Source: Promethearchaeota archaeon (GTDB lineage Archaea; Asgardarchaeota; Lokiarchaeia; Sigyniarchaeales; SOKP01). From it: a DNA stretch of 64,000 nt. Position numbers and translations under genes: made by a program. The notes below the pieces were generated by a model, which saw nothing but the letters and a program-made list of their open reading frames with translations, did not search any database and was not told the DNA's origin. The stretch is taken from contig JAHPZJ010000030.1 in NCBI GenBank assembly GCA_019058245.1, forward strand, positions 62,001 through 126,000, written 5' to 3'. Below are positions 1 through 9,669 of the stretch, one piece after another; positions within the stretch are counted from its first letter, which is position 1, and each line of letters begins with the position of its first letter.

Positions 1-362
1 CAAAAAAGAATGAGAAGTATGTCTTAATGTTAGGTTTTTTTTTAAGCTGTGGAGCTATCTTAGGGTATATGTTTGCTACTGACTTTATTAGTTTCTTTTT
101 AGCTCAAATAATGGTTTCTGCATCTTTTGCACTATTTTGGAATGTCACCCAAATTTATATTTCTCAAAAAACCAATCTAAAGAATAAGGGTAAATATCTA
201 GGCTATGCAAATTCAAGTTTTTTTTCAGGGGGTTTTTTTGGAGGCCTTTTCTTTAGTGTATTATTGTTATTTAATTCAGATTATTATGCTTTTATGTGGA
301 TAATGCTTATATTTCCTTTAATTTCTACATTAATTGTATTTTTTAAATTTAAAAGTGAATAA
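1..362 (+). CDS. MFS transporter, C-terminal fragment (cut by window edge)
   Basis: The reading frame is open from base 3 to the stop at 360-362, so this is the tail of a gene that begins before the window; the ATG at 27 is internal. The residues match the last roughly 110 residues of the next two genes: an LGxxLS helix start, an NKGKYLGYANSS-type loop, a glycine-rich helix and a final hydrophobic helix ending in FKFK. It is therefore the first of three tandem paralogous major facilitator superfamily permeases. About three to four membrane helices are visible. The substrate cannot be deduced. Confidence 0.85.
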   Translation, partial: KKNEKYVLMLGFFLSCGAILGYMFATDFISFFLAQIMVSASFALFWNVTQIYISQKTNLKNKGKYLGYANSSFFSGGFFGGLFFSVLLLFNSDYYAFMWIMLIFPLISTLIVFFKFKSE

Positions 363-495
363 TTATTGAATTTTGCATAATTTTGTTTTTTATTCAGCAA
401 TTAGCATCTTAATATACACCTTTGTAGAAAATTAAATAAATCTGACAATATTTTAGAGACTACTTTAAACAAATTTATAGTAGGATAAAGAAAGA

Positions 496-1665
496 TTGAT
501 ATTATCAAAGAAATCTGTAATCTTCATTCTGGGAACCGTTTTCTTCATCTATGTTGCTATAATGTTGTTGTACACTTATTTACCTAAATATTTATTATTT
601 TTAGGGATAGAATCACCAATTATTACTTTAACAATGACTTTTGCAATGTCTACCTTCTTCATTTTTCCACCATTATTAGGAAAGTATTCAGATAAACTCC
701 AAAACAGAATATATTTTATTATGTTAAGTCCTTTAGGAACGTTCACTACTTTAATTCTACTTCTTTTTACTAAAAATATTATAGTCCTAAATATATTAAT
801 TTTCATTTTTGGCTTTTTTATTTCATTTGGAACTATTTGTTTTACTCTTTTTATTGAATTAGTTCAAAATGACAAAAAGTGGATTTCTTATTATAACTCA
901 ATCTGTTCAATTGGCAATTTTACGGGTATCATAATAGGTGGTATATTTATAGACTTTTTTAACATTGAGAAATTGTTCCTCTTTACATTAATCATGTTCT
1001 TGCCAAGTATTATTTTTAATATATTTATCAGAGAAAATCGACAATTAATACTAGAAAATAATGTTGAAATATCAGAGAATACTCATAAAGTAGGAGTGAT
1101 AAATAAACTTAAAGAAGAACATATCTCGAAATCAATATACCTGAGTCTTTTTTTTAGGAATTATGCTATTATACCAATCTTAAACATTCTTGTAATTATA
1201 ATAGGGTTCTACTTAGAAATTAATACTCAAATTGCATTACTCTTGGGTATTAACCCTTTATTACAGTTTTTCTTAATGCCATTCATAGGAAAGAAATTAA
1301 AACAAAAAAATATTAAAGGTGTTTTGATTTTAGGATATTTTTTATCAGTTATTGTTATTATTGGGTATATTATAGCAGATGACTTTTGGAGCTTCTTAAT
1401 TTTTCAAGTTCTAATTTCTTTAAGTTATTCCCTATTTTGGATGGCAACAACTGTTTATATTGCTCAAAATTCGACTCCTATCAACAAAGGGCGTTATATG
1501 GGATATGCTACTGCTAGCATTTTTGCTGGCACAGCATTTGGAGGTGTATTTTTTAGTTTATTGTTAGCATTGTTTAATTCTAATTACTATATATCTATAT
1601 CATTTATGATTATTTTTCCAACAATTTCTACGTTAGTCATATTGTTTAATTTTAAAAATAATTAG
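496..1665 (+). CDS. MFS transporter (tandem paralog 2)
   Basis: A 389-residue integral membrane protein of the usual length for a 12-helix major facilitator permease. An N-terminal six-helix half is followed by a charged cytoplasmic loop around residues 185-215 and a second six-helix half. A short GKYSDK loop after helix 2 fits the MFS motif-A position (GxxxD). The start is TTG at 496; the next paralog begins with the same residues from its own TTG, which supports this choice. It is about 60% alike by eye to the gene at 1816. The substrate is unknown; drug or metabolite efflux or sugar uptake are possible. Confidence 0.85.
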   Translation: MILSKKSVIFILGTVFFIYVAIMLLYTYLPKYLLFLGIESPIITLTMTFAMSTFFIFPPLLGKYSDKLQNRIYFIMLSPLGTFTTLILLLFTKNIIVLNILIFIFGFFISFGTICFTLFIELVQNDKKWISYYNSICSIGNFTGIIIGGIFIDFFNIEKLFLFTLIMFLPSIIFNIFIRENRQLILENNVEISENTHKVGVINKLKEEHISKSIYLSLFFRNYAIIPILNILVIIIGFYLEINTQIALLLGINPLLQFFLMPFIGKKLKQKNIKGVLILGYFLSVIVIIGYIIADDFWSFLIFQVLISLSYSLFWMATTVYIAQNSTPINKGRYMGYATASIFAGTAFGGVFFSLLLALFNSNYYISISFMIIFPTISTLVILFNFKNN

Positions 1666-1815
1666 TAATTTAAAGGAGAAATTTTAATTACTGGTTTAAA
1701 AAATGAGGTCATTGGTCATTATTTAAATTTTTTTAAAAAAGTAATTATTTTATACTGATTTTTTATAATTACTAAAAGCAAATATTAATTGAATTTGTTA
1801 GATAGGGAATATTAA

Positions 1816-2991
1816 TTGATCTTATCAAAAAAGTCTGTTATTTTAATTCTATTATCTGTTTTTATTGTAAATACAGCCTCAATTACCCTTATAACATATT
1901 TACCTAGATATTTAGAATATTTAAGTATAGAAAGACCATTAATACAACTGGTCATTACTATTTTTCCTTTAACTTCTTTTGTTTTTCCACCGATATATGG
2001 CCATTATTCAGATAAAATTCAAAAGAGGTATATTTTTATTTTTATTGGATTTCTTGGGATGTCTTTTATTTATTTTTTATTGCTATTTCTGAACCAAAAT
2101 TTATTCATCCTAGTACTATTAATATTCATTTTTGGTTTTTTTATGGGATCATATAGCTTATTATTAACCCTTTTCGCTGAATTAGTAGAAGATGATAAGA
2201 CTTTCATTTCTTACTTCAATGCATCAGTTGTTGCTGGTTGGTTTGTTGGAGCTCAATCTGGTGGTATTTTTATTGATATCTATGGAATTGAGAAGATATT
2301 CTTGTTTGCTTTCCTAGTTTTTTTACCAAACTTAATTATAATGTTTTTTATAAAAGAAAAAAGATCATTGATTTTAGAAAGTTTTAATAGAGAAACAGAG
2401 AAAAACTCAAATGATCTTGTTTTAAATAATAATCAAGGAGATATTTCAATTTCTAAATCAATTTATCCCGGTTTATTTTTCAGAAATTTTAGTCTCAAAT
2501 CAATTTTGCCAGTATTGGTAATTATTATGGGGATTCATTTAAGTAGTGATACAGAAATTGGATTTTTGATTGGAATAAATTTTTTTTTACAATTCTTCCA
2601 GATGTTATTAATTGGAAAGATATTAACTAATGATAATCTTAAATCTTTTATGATCATTGGCTATGCTTTAAGCACAATTACAATTTTTGGATATATAATC
2701 TCAACTAATTTTTGGAGCTTTTTAGTTTGCCAATTTTTAGTTTCTTTTAGCTATTCTCTGCATTGGGCAGCAACAGTAACTTACATCTCTAAAAAAACTT
2801 CACCCAAAAATAAAGGAAAATATATGGCTTTTGCGAATTCAAGTGTTTTCTCAGGAAGTTTTGCAGGTGGTATATTATTCAGCTTATTATTATCTGCTTT
2901 TAATTCTAATTATTATATTGTTATGTATTTTATGATAATATTCCCCGCAATTTCCACTTTTATAATTCTCCTTAAATTCAAGCCTGACTAA
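1816..2991 (+). CDS. MFS transporter (tandem paralog 3)
   Basis: A 391-residue permease with the same layout as its upstream neighbour: a TTG start, an N-terminus of MILSKKSVI, a GHYSDK motif-A-like loop, a central charged loop near residues 185-215 and a C-terminal NKGKYMAFANSS loop. Twelve hydrophobic helices can be drawn. The intergenic gap of 150 bp is AT-rich. The three copies look like the product of repeated gene duplication rather than assembly error, because they differ throughout. It ends 5 bp before the end of the convergent helicase gene. Confidence 0.85.
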   Translation: MILSKKSVILILLSVFIVNTASITLITYLPRYLEYLSIERPLIQLVITIFPLTSFVFPPIYGHYSDKIQKRYIFIFIGFLGMSFIYFLLLFLNQNLFILVLLIFIFGFFMGSYSLLLTLFAELVEDDKTFISYFNASVVAGWFVGAQSGGIFIDIYGIEKIFLFAFLVFLPNLIIMFFIKEKRSLILESFNRETEKNSNDLVLNNNQGDISISKSIYPGLFFRNFSLKSILPVLVIIMGIHLSSDTEIGFLIGINFFLQFFQMLLIGKILTNDNLKSFMIIGYALSTITIFGYIISTNFWSFLVCQFLVSFSYSLHWAATVTYISKKTSPKNKGKYMAFANSSVFSGSFAGGILFSLLLSAFNSNYYIVMYFMIIFPAISTFIILLKFKPD

Positions 2992-2996
2992 AAAAT

Positions 2997-4970
2997 TCAG
3001 TTCCTATACCAAAAAGGAGAGAGCTTCTGGATTATTGCTTTAGGTTTATCAGGAATTAATTCTAATTGATTTCTTATCCAATCTGAAATCCATTTATATT
3101 TTTCTTTAAATCGACTGTCCATGAAAATTATTGCCCCTTTATCCGAGATCTTTCTAATAGGTCTTCCAGAAGCTTGATTAGCTCGTTGAACTGCGGGATA
3201 TAAATAAGCAAAATTCCATCCTTGTTTTTTAAATACCTTATCATAATAATCGATTTTTGCTTCAACTCTAGGAGTTGGTAGATGATATGGAAATCCGGCA
3301 ATTATCACAGAGTTCATTAAATTTCCCGGATAATCTTCTCCTTCTGAATTTCTGCCACCACATACTCCTAATAAAACAGCACCCCCATTTAAAGCCATAC
3401 TTTTAAAGTCGTCGACCAATACAGCATTTTCAGAAGCAGATAATCCAGGTTCTTCAACAAATAATTTTTTATTATTATTTTGTACTATAATTTCTAAACC
3501 GTGTTCTACAAGCGCATTTAAAATTCTATATGAAGCACAAAAAATTCCCACGTTTGCTGGGGTACACAGCAAAACTTCATTTATTTTTTCAATCATCTTT
3601 TTAAACATCATTGGTATTCTATTATTTCTTTTTGTGTCAACTCCTTCGATTATAAGAGCTTTAATATTTTTACTACTAAATGGTGAATCTGCTATAATAC
3701 CTTTATAACTCTTTCCACACTCATTTAATCCCATTAAATTATTAAATACATAAGGATTCACTGTACCAGAGAGATTCAAACAGGTGTATACTCTTTTCAA
3801 GAGAGGAATAGAAATTTCTCTTGGATCTAATGCTACTATTTCAAGAGATATTGATCTCTTTCCTTTTATCATTTTCAGATTATAGCAATAAAAATAATTA
3901 TCCAAAGTATAGGTATTCAACCATTTCATCCAAAATTCTGCCAAGGAACCAACATAGTCTCTTGAAATTTCGCCATTAGCGATTTTTTCTTCATGAATGG
4001 ATACACTATAATCAAGTAATTCTTCAATAAAGTTTTTAAATCCGTTTAAATCTTTAAATCCCAATTTTTTATAAATTTCACCTAATAGTTTTTCAGGCAC
4101 AATCGCTACTTCTTTAATTTTGAGACTCTTTTTTTTTTCATCTAATTGATCTAATAGAATTTTCACAAAACTCTGCATTAAGATAGGAGATCTATACATT
4201 TCTAGATCTTTTAAACTGACTCTTAATGAATATGGGGTAATTTTTTTTGAATTTACTTCTGTAGCAACATCAATTATATTATGACATTCATCCAATACTA
4301 TAATACAGTTTTGAAGCTCTTGTCCAATAAATTCTAAAAAAGAATCTCGAATAAATGGATTGAAAATCCATTGATAATTACATATAATTATATTCATCTT
4401 TTCAAGCAGGAATTTACTTAAGAAATAAGGGCAAAACTTCTTTTCTTTACAAAAATTTATCAAATCTTCTGCATCGACTGGCTTATTAAATAAGTCTGGT
4501 GCGATTGATATTGGATTTTCATTTTGTCCTTTCTTTTTTAACAAATTCAAAAAGTAGCTACAATTCCTATTTTTTCTTAAATCTCCACAAACAGACATAG
4601 CTTCACTGGGATTTAGCTTAAGAGATATCAATGTTTCATTTAGGCACATCTCATTTCTCCCTCTTATAGATAAAGCGTTGAGTTTGATTCCCAGATTCTC
4701 ATCAATTACCTTTTGTGAGATTTTTACTAATTCTTTTATAATTCTACGATTTTGAGAATGAGTTCGACACATATATATTATTTTTAAATCTTTTTCATAA
4801 GCTAAAGGTAATAATCCACATAAAGCAATTATTGTCTTTCCTGTTCCATTAGGAGCTAATAATAGAGAAATTTTTTTAGATCTAGAACTTATTTCAATTT
4901 GATTAGTAATGTTTTCTTGATTTTCTCTGAATCGCTCGTAGGGAAAAAATGATGAATAGTTTATCTTTAA
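2997..4970 (-). CDS. XPD/Rad3-type (DEAD_2) superfamily 2 helicase
   Basis: An ATP-dependent 5'-3' DNA helicase of the XPD/Rad3/DinG family, presumed to act in repair. From the first ATG (4772) there are 591 residues, but the same frame stays open to 4970 and encodes a fitting N-terminus with PYERFREN and a Walker A motif APNGTGKT. Further on are the RTHSQ motif Ia, four cysteines spaced as in the XPD iron-sulfur domain (MCLNE, VCGD, NCSYF, FCPYF), a DECH Walker B box (LDECHNI) and motif VI QASGRPIRK. No ATG, GTG or TTG lies between the upstream stop (4971-4973) and 4772. A GTG at 4974-4972 is out of frame by one base. Either initiation is unusual or the sequence has an indel. The full length of about 657 residues suits the family. 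Confidence 0.85.
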   Translation of the reverse strand, partial: LKINYSSFFPYERFRENQENITNQIEISSRSKKISLLLAPNGTGKTIIALCGLLPLAYEKDLKIIYMCRTHSQNRRIIKELVKISQKVIDENLGIKLNALSIRGRNEMCLNETLISLKLNPSEAMSVCGDLRKNRNCSYFLNLLKKKGQNENPISIAPDLFNKPVDAEDLINFCKEKKFCPYFLSKFLLEKMNIIICNYQWIFNPFIRDSFLEFIGQELQNCIIVLDECHNIIDVATEVNSKKITPYSLRVSLKDLEMYRSPILMQSFVKILLDQLDEKKKSLKIKEVAIVPEKLLGEIYKKLGFKDLNGFKNFIEELLDYSVSIHEEKIANGEISRDYVGSLAEFWMKWLNTYTLDNYFYCYNLKMIKGKRSISLEIVALDPREISIPLLKRVYTCLNLSGTVNPYVFNNLMGLNECGKSYKGIIADSPFSSKNIKALIIEGVDTKRNNRIPMMFKKMIEKINEVLLCTPANVGIFCASYRILNALVEHGLEIIVQNNNKKLFVEEPGLSASENAVLVDDFKSMALNGGAVLLGVCGGRNSEGEDYPGNLMNSVIIAGFPYHLPTPRVEAKIDYYDKVFKKQGWNFAYLYPAVQRANQASGRPIRKISDKGAIIFMDSRFKEKYKWISDWIRNQLELIPDKPKAIIQKLSPFWYRN

Positions 4971-5135
4971 TCACCGAATTCTAATTTATGTATTTCATTC
5001 TATTTTAACCCTTATATTGCCATAGACTATTAAAATTTATTTATTCTCAAATAAACATAATTAAAATATTAAATAGAGTAGAAGTTTGCTTATTTTCTTG
5101 AAATAAATTTAAATCTATTATATATTTATATAGGT

Positions 5136-6572
5136 CTAATCATGTAGAATAGGTTTTCTAGCAGCAGTAACCGCGTCTAATCTTTTTATTGGCATATTAT
5201 GAGGTGCTTCTTTTAAAAGTTCAGGCTGAGTTCTAGCTTCCTCATAAATCTTATTCATTACTTCAATAAAATTATCTAAAGAATGCTTTGATTCCGTTTC
5301 AGTAGGTTCTATCATCATGGCACCTGGAACTATTAATGGAAAATAGATTGTTGGAGCATAAATTCCATAATCAAGGATACGTTTTGCTATATCTTCTGTT
5401 GTTATTTCGTTTGGTATTCCTTGATCTGATAGAATAAATTCGTGTTGACAAATTCGGTTGAAGGGGAGATTATATTTCTCCTTTAAAAGAACTCGTAAAT
5501 AGTTAGCGTTTAAAACAGCAATTTCTCCAACTTTTTTTAACCCCTCAGCACCTAATGCCAATATATAAGCATATGCTCTAATAATAACCCCGAAATTCCC
5601 CCAAAAAGCTTTTATCCGTCCAATAGATAAGTCATTATTATTATTACACATAATACCTTTTTCTGATGAAAACAAACAGGGTTTTGGGAGATAAGGTATT
5701 AATTCTTCAATCACCCCTATAGGTCCTGAACCAGGTCCACCTCCACCATGGGGAGTAGAAAATGTTTTATGCAAATTTAGATGAACAATATCAAATCCCA
5801 TATCTCGAGGACGACATATACCTAACATCGGATTTAAATTAGCCCCATCATAATAACATAAGCCCCCATATTGATGAACTAAACGAGTAATTTCCTTTAT
5901 CTGTCTGTCAAATATTCCTAAAGTATTAGGATTTGTAAGCATTATTCCAGCAACATCACCTTCTTTTAATGCAAATTCTAATTGATCTAATGGAACTTCT
6001 CCAAATTCATTTGATGTTAATTCTATGATTGAAAATCCTGCCATTTTTGCAGAAGCGGGATTGGTTCCATGAGCAGAGTCTGGAATAATTATTTTCTGCT
6101 TTTTAATCCTCTTATTTTCAAAAAATTTTTTAATTATTAATAATCCCACTAATTCTCCATGAGCCCCAGCTGCAGGTTGCAAAGTAAAACCATCCATCCC
6201 TGTTATTTCCCCTAATAATTCTGAAGTATGGTATAGTAATTCAAGACAACCTTGATTTTCTTCCTGTAATGGATGGATATTTATAAAATCTGATAATTTT
6301 GCTATGGTTTCATTTATTTTAGGATTATATTTCATTGTACAAGATCCTAATGGATAAATTCCAGTATCAACTCCATAATTTTTATTACTTAAATTAATGA
6401 AATGACGAACGATTTCGATTTCTGTAACATTAGGAATTGGCAAATCTTTTCTTTGTAAATTTTCAGGAATAATTTGATTTAAGTTAGTTTGTTCTATATC
6501 CATTTTGGGTACGAAGTTCATTTGTATAGTCTCATTTTCTTTATCAAAAATCGATTGAATATTAGAATTCAT
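5136..6572 (-). CDS. gcvPB: Glycine dehydrogenase (decarboxylating) subunit 2, P-protein beta
   Basis: The PLP-binding half of the split P-protein, which decarboxylates glycine and passes the aminomethyl group to lipoyl-GcvH. At 478 residues it is the normal length. The PLP lysine is K269 in LNLHKTFSTPHGGGGPG; a DSAHGTNPASA segment near 166-175 is also typical. Its ATG overlaps the stop of gcvPA by 4 bp (ATGA), so the two subunits are translationally coupled, as expected for a 1:1 heterodimer. It is the last gene of a minus-strand gcvT-gcvH-gcvPA-gcvPB operon. Confidence 0.96.
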   Translation of the reverse strand: MNSNIQSIFDKENETIQMNFVPKMDIEQTNLNQIIPENLQRKDLPIPNVTEIEIVRHFINLSNKNYGVDTGIYPLGSCTMKYNPKINETIAKLSDFINIHPLQEENQGCLELLYHTSELLGEITGMDGFTLQPAAGAHGELVGLLIIKKFFENKRIKKQKIIIPDSAHGTNPASAKMAGFSIIELTSNEFGEVPLDQLEFALKEGDVAGIMLTNPNTLGIFDRQIKEITRLVHQYGGLCYYDGANLNPMLGICRPRDMGFDIVHLNLHKTFSTPHGGGGPGSGPIGVIEELIPYLPKPCLFSSEKGIMCNNNNDLSIGRIKAFWGNFGVIIRAYAYILALGAEGLKKVGEIAVLNANYLRVLLKEKYNLPFNRICQHEFILSDQGIPNEITTEDIAKRILDYGIYAPTIYFPLIVPGAMMIEPTETESKHSLDNFIEVMNKIYEEARTQPELLKEAPHNMPIKRLDAVTAARKPILHD

Positions 6573-7915
6573 TTTAGATTCTCCTCTTTTTTACTATTTA
6601 ACGCTGATCGCGCCAGTTCAAGAAATTTATCAATAGATTTTTTTGAGTTCATTTCAGTAACACAAACTAATGCAATATTTCCCATTTCAGGATAATATTT
6701 TGAGAGTTTTAGGGGGGGTTGAAGATTATTTTGTTTGCAAAAATTAATTAGAGCGTCAATATTAGGGCATTTTACGATAAACTCGTTATATGTAGGCTTT
6801 CTATTTAATATTTCATATCCCTTGATTTTACTTAATTCCTTTTTTAAATAATGAGCTTTTTGAAAATTTTGAATAGCAACCTCTCTTAATCCATTCCTTC
6901 CTAACGCTAAAAGATAAGTTAATGCTGCTAAAGAACATAACGCTTGATTGGTGCAAATATTAGAACTAGCTCTTTCCCTACGTATATGTTGTTCTCGCGC
7001 CTGTAATGTTAAAATAAATCCATAATTTTTACCATTAATTTCATTTGTTTTTCCAATTAATCTTCCTGGGATCTTTCTTAAAAATTTCTGTTTAGTAGTA
7101 AAAATTCCTAATCCTGGACCACCAAAAGAGGGATTTAAGCCAAAAGATTGTCCTTCTGCAACAAAAATATCTATATCTGTCGATCCAGGAGGGTTTAAAA
7201 CCCCTAAACAGGTTGGATCTGTCATAACTTGAATAACCAAACAATTAGGAGCTTTTTCCCTAACATTTTTAATTAATTTCGAAATATCTTCAATATCACC
7301 GAAAAAATTAGGACTTTGAAATAAAACTGCTGCTATTTCATTTTTTACTTTAGTATGTAAATCTTCTTCATCAGTACTTAGAATCCTGATATTTTGACCC
7401 CAGCAATAAGTTCTAACTACTTCTTCATATTCTGGGTGAATTCCTTTAAGTAAAATAACGGAGTTTTTACGTGTAATAATCGTTGACATAATAGCTGCTT
7501 CAGCAAGAGCAGTTGATCCATCATACATACTAGCATTAGAAACGTCCATCTGAGTGAGTTGAGAAATTATTGTCTGATATTCATACATAGCCTGTAAATA
7601 ACCTTGGCTAGCTTCAGCTTGATATGGTGTATATGAAGTGTAAAACTCAGATCTAGAGATTACAAAATCTATTAATGACGGGATATAATGATAATAACAT
7701 CCTGCTCCTAAAAAAGAACTTGAGTAATTTTTATTCTTTTGAGATATTTTCTTAATTTGAAATAGAAGATCTGGTTCGGATAAACCTGAAGGTAAATTAA
7801 GTTTATCAATAATTAAATCTTTAGGGATATCTTGAAAAAGTTCTTTTAAAGATTTTACACCAATTGCTTCCAACATTTCTTTTATCGTTTCTTTATCATG
7901 AGGAATAAAATCCAA
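6569..7915 (-). CDS. gcvPA: Glycine dehydrogenase (decarboxylating) subunit 1, P-protein alpha
   Basis: The partner subunit of the split archaeal/bacterial P-protein, 448 residues, usual length. Recognisable segments are YDGSTALAEAA, FQSPNFFGDIED and SFGGPGLG. The start is TTG at 7915, chosen because a GAGGG ribosome-binding site lies about 8 bases upstream and no in-frame ATG precedes the conserved N-terminus (FIPHDKETIKEML). It lies 61 bp after gcvH and overlaps gcvPB by 4 bp. It acts in the cytoplasm in the glycine cleavage system. Confidence 0.96.
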   Translation of the reverse strand: MDFIPHDKETIKEMLEAIGVKSLKELFQDIPKDLIIDKLNLPSGLSEPDLLFQIKKISQKNKNYSSSFLGAGCYYHYIPSLIDFVISRSEFYTSYTPYQAEASQGYLQAMYEYQTIISQLTQMDVSNASMYDGSTALAEAAIMSTIITRKNSVILLKGIHPEYEEVVRTYCWGQNIRILSTDEEDLHTKVKNEIAAVLFQSPNFFGDIEDISKLIKNVREKAPNCLVIQVMTDPTCLGVLNPPGSTDIDIFVAEGQSFGLNPSFGGPGLGIFTTKQKFLRKIPGRLIGKTNEINGKNYGFILTLQAREQHIRRERASSNICTNQALCSLAALTYLLALGRNGLREVAIQNFQKAHYLKKELSKIKGYEILNRKPTYNEFIVKCPNIDALINFCKQNNLQPPLKLSKYYPEMGNIALVCVTEMNSKKSIDKFLELARSALNSKKEENLK

Positions 7916-7976
7916 ATTATGTTCCCTCTTAAGATTTTATTACTAATTAATAACGACAATATTAAAGAAAATCTTA

Positions 7977-8372
7977 TTATTTTTCTTCGTTTTGGACAAA
8001 TTGTTTATATTTTTCAGCGGATAAAAGCTCATCTATTTCATTTGCATGAGAATACTCTATCTTTAGGACCCATCCATCTATAAATGGAGACAAATTTACA
8101 AGTTCAGGTTTATCTGTGAGATTTTTATTTACATCTATAATTTCTCCCGATAATGGCATTATTAAGTCACCAACTGCTTTTACTGATTCTAATTCTGCCG
8201 CGTTACTTCCCCTTTCGAATGCCATGCCTACTTCAGGAAGCTCTACGAATACAATATCACCTAATTGATGTTGTGCAAAATCAGTAATGCCAACTATTGC
8301 AAATGAATCTTCAATTCTTATCCATTCATGAGTTAAAGTATATTTTAAATCATTAGGAAATTTATATTCCAT
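7977..8372 (-). CDS. gcvH: Glycine cleavage system H protein
   Basis: The lipoyl-carrier protein that shuttles the aminomethyl group between P- and T-proteins. The lipoylation site is K65 in ELESVKAVGD, with the usual GDIVFVELPEVG ahead of it. I place the start at the ATG at 8372 (131 residues, YKFPNDLKYT); a GTG three codons upstream (8381) is possible. Length is normal. No lipoate ligase, lipoyl synthase or dihydrolipoamide dehydrogenase (L protein) lies in this window, so the carrier's modification and reoxidation enzymes must be elsewhere. Confidence 0.96.
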   Translation of the reverse strand: MEYKFPNDLKYTLTHEWIRIEDSFAIVGITDFAQHQLGDIVFVELPEVGMAFERGSNAAELESVKAVGDLIMPLSGEIIDVNKNLTDKPELVNLSPFIDGWVLKIEYSHANEIDELLSAEKYKQFVQNEEK

Positions 8373-8396
8373 TTTTATCACTATTTTAAGGTTCTA

Positions 8397-9482
8397 TCAT
8401 ACATTTCGGTAAAACGGAGTAGATACAATCTCTCCTTTCAAGAGTTTATCACGAATTTTAATTTTAAGTTTTGTTCCAATTTGACTATACTGGGTTTCAA
8501 TTAATGCTAAACCAATTGTTTTTTTAAGGGTAGGTGAATATCCTCCAGAGGTAACAAAACCAATTTGATTATTATTTTTATAGATTTTATATTTTTCTCT
8601 TATAATACCGCGATCAATCAAATTAAGACCAACTAAAGTTCTTTTTGTTCCTTCAGTTTTTTGTTTGATCAACACATCTTTCCCAATATAATCAATTCCT
8701 TTTTTTGGTTTTACTAGCCAACTAAATCCTGCTTCGATAGGTGTTATGGTATCACTTATTTCATGACCATATAAAGCATAACAAGCTTCTAATCTTAATG
8801 AATCTCTTGCTCCTAGGCCTGCTGGTTTTGCTCCTGTATTTAATAATTCATTCCATATTATATCTGCGAATTCATTTTTAAAAGAGATTTCAAATCCACG
8901 TTCACCTGTATATCCTGTTCTTGCTATAAAGACAGGACTATCTTTAATTGAACAATGAGTTGAATAAAATCTTTTAAGTTTTGAAAGATCAATATCTATA
9001 AGTGGTTGAAGATATTCATCTGCTTTTGGTCCTTGAAATGCTAATCGAGATCTTTTTAATGATAAGTTAGTTATTTTGATATCTAATTCTCCAATATGGC
9101 TGATTAACCATTGATAATCTTTTTCAATATTACTCGCATTTACAATCATTCTAAAATGTTCAGAGGTTTCCTCATAGTATACAAGATCATCTACAACCGC
9201 TCCATTTTCATAACACATACAGGAATATTGCCCTTTAGAGGGTTCTAATAAATTTAAATCGTTTATCATAACATATTGAAGAAATTTTATGACATCTTTT
9301 CCTTCGAGGATAAATTCACCCATATGCGAGATATCAAATATACCTGCATAAGAACGAACTGCCAAATGTTCTTTTATTATACTTTCATATTGAACTGGCA
9401 TATACCAACCCGCAAAATTAACCATCCGTGCACCAAGTTTTAAGTGAGTTTCATAGAATGCAGTTTTTTTAAGATTATTCAT
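8397..9482 (-). CDS. gcvT: Aminomethyltransferase (glycine cleavage T protein)
   Basis: Transfers the methylene group from GcvH to a tetrahydropterin, releasing ammonia; 361 residues, normal length. Family signs are the N-terminal HLKLGARMVNFAGWYMPVQY, DISHMGEF near residue 50, and ARTGYTGERGFE in the folate-binding core. In an organism with H4MPT enzymes the acceptor could be either H4F or H4MPT; the sequence alone does not decide. It is the first gene of the minus-strand gcv operon. A GAGGGATTAG ribosome-binding site lies just before the ATG. Confidence 0.96.
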   Translation of the reverse strand: MNNLKKTAFYETHLKLGARMVNFAGWYMPVQYESIIKEHLAVRSYAGIFDISHMGEFILEGKDVIKFLQYVMINDLNLLEPSKGQYSCMCYENGAVVDDLVYYEETSEHFRMIVNASNIEKDYQWLISHIGELDIKITNLSLKRSRLAFQGPKADEYLQPLIDIDLSKLKRFYSTHCSIKDSPVFIARTGYTGERGFEISFKNEFADIIWNELLNTGAKPAGLGARDSLRLEACYALYGHEISDTITPIEAGFSWLVKPKKGIDYIGKDVLIKQKTEGTKRTLVGLNLIDRGIIREKYKIYKNNNQIGFVTSGGYSPTLKKTIGLALIETQYSQIGTKLKIKIRDKLLKGEIVSTPFYRNV

Positions 9483-9574
9483 CTAATCCCTCAATATTCC
9501 CACGCTTATTTACTTTTTTAATGTGTTGAGTTATATAGTGAGATAGAATCGTATGCTTAATTAAAATTTTTTGG

Positions 9575-9595
9575 CTTTTAGATAAGACCTAAAAG
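9575..9595. repeat. 7-bp perfect inverted repeat in the gcvT / membrane-protein divergent region
   Basis: CTTTTAG, a 7-base loop, then CTAAAAG, about 93 bp upstream of gcvT and 75 bp upstream of the rightward membrane-protein gene. It could be an operator or an mRNA hairpin in either 5' leader. No glycine-riboswitch core was recognised here. In DNA this AT-rich such repeats also arise by chance, so only the repeat itself is claimed. Confidence 0.4.
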
Positions 9596-9669
9596 TTTAC
9601 ATTATTAATTTTAAGATATTAGACTCAAATCGTAAAAATTTATTTATTAAGTATGTTTTAATAAAAAAA

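Noticed and set aside
576..806. 76-residue reverse frame inside the MFS gene
   Set aside because: Antisense shadow of a clear 12-helix permease gene; no independent motif or ribosome-binding site.
9483..9669. Glycine riboswitch upstream of gcvT
   Set aside because: No conserved riboswitch core or tandem aptamer pattern was recognisable; only a 7-bp inverted repeat is present.
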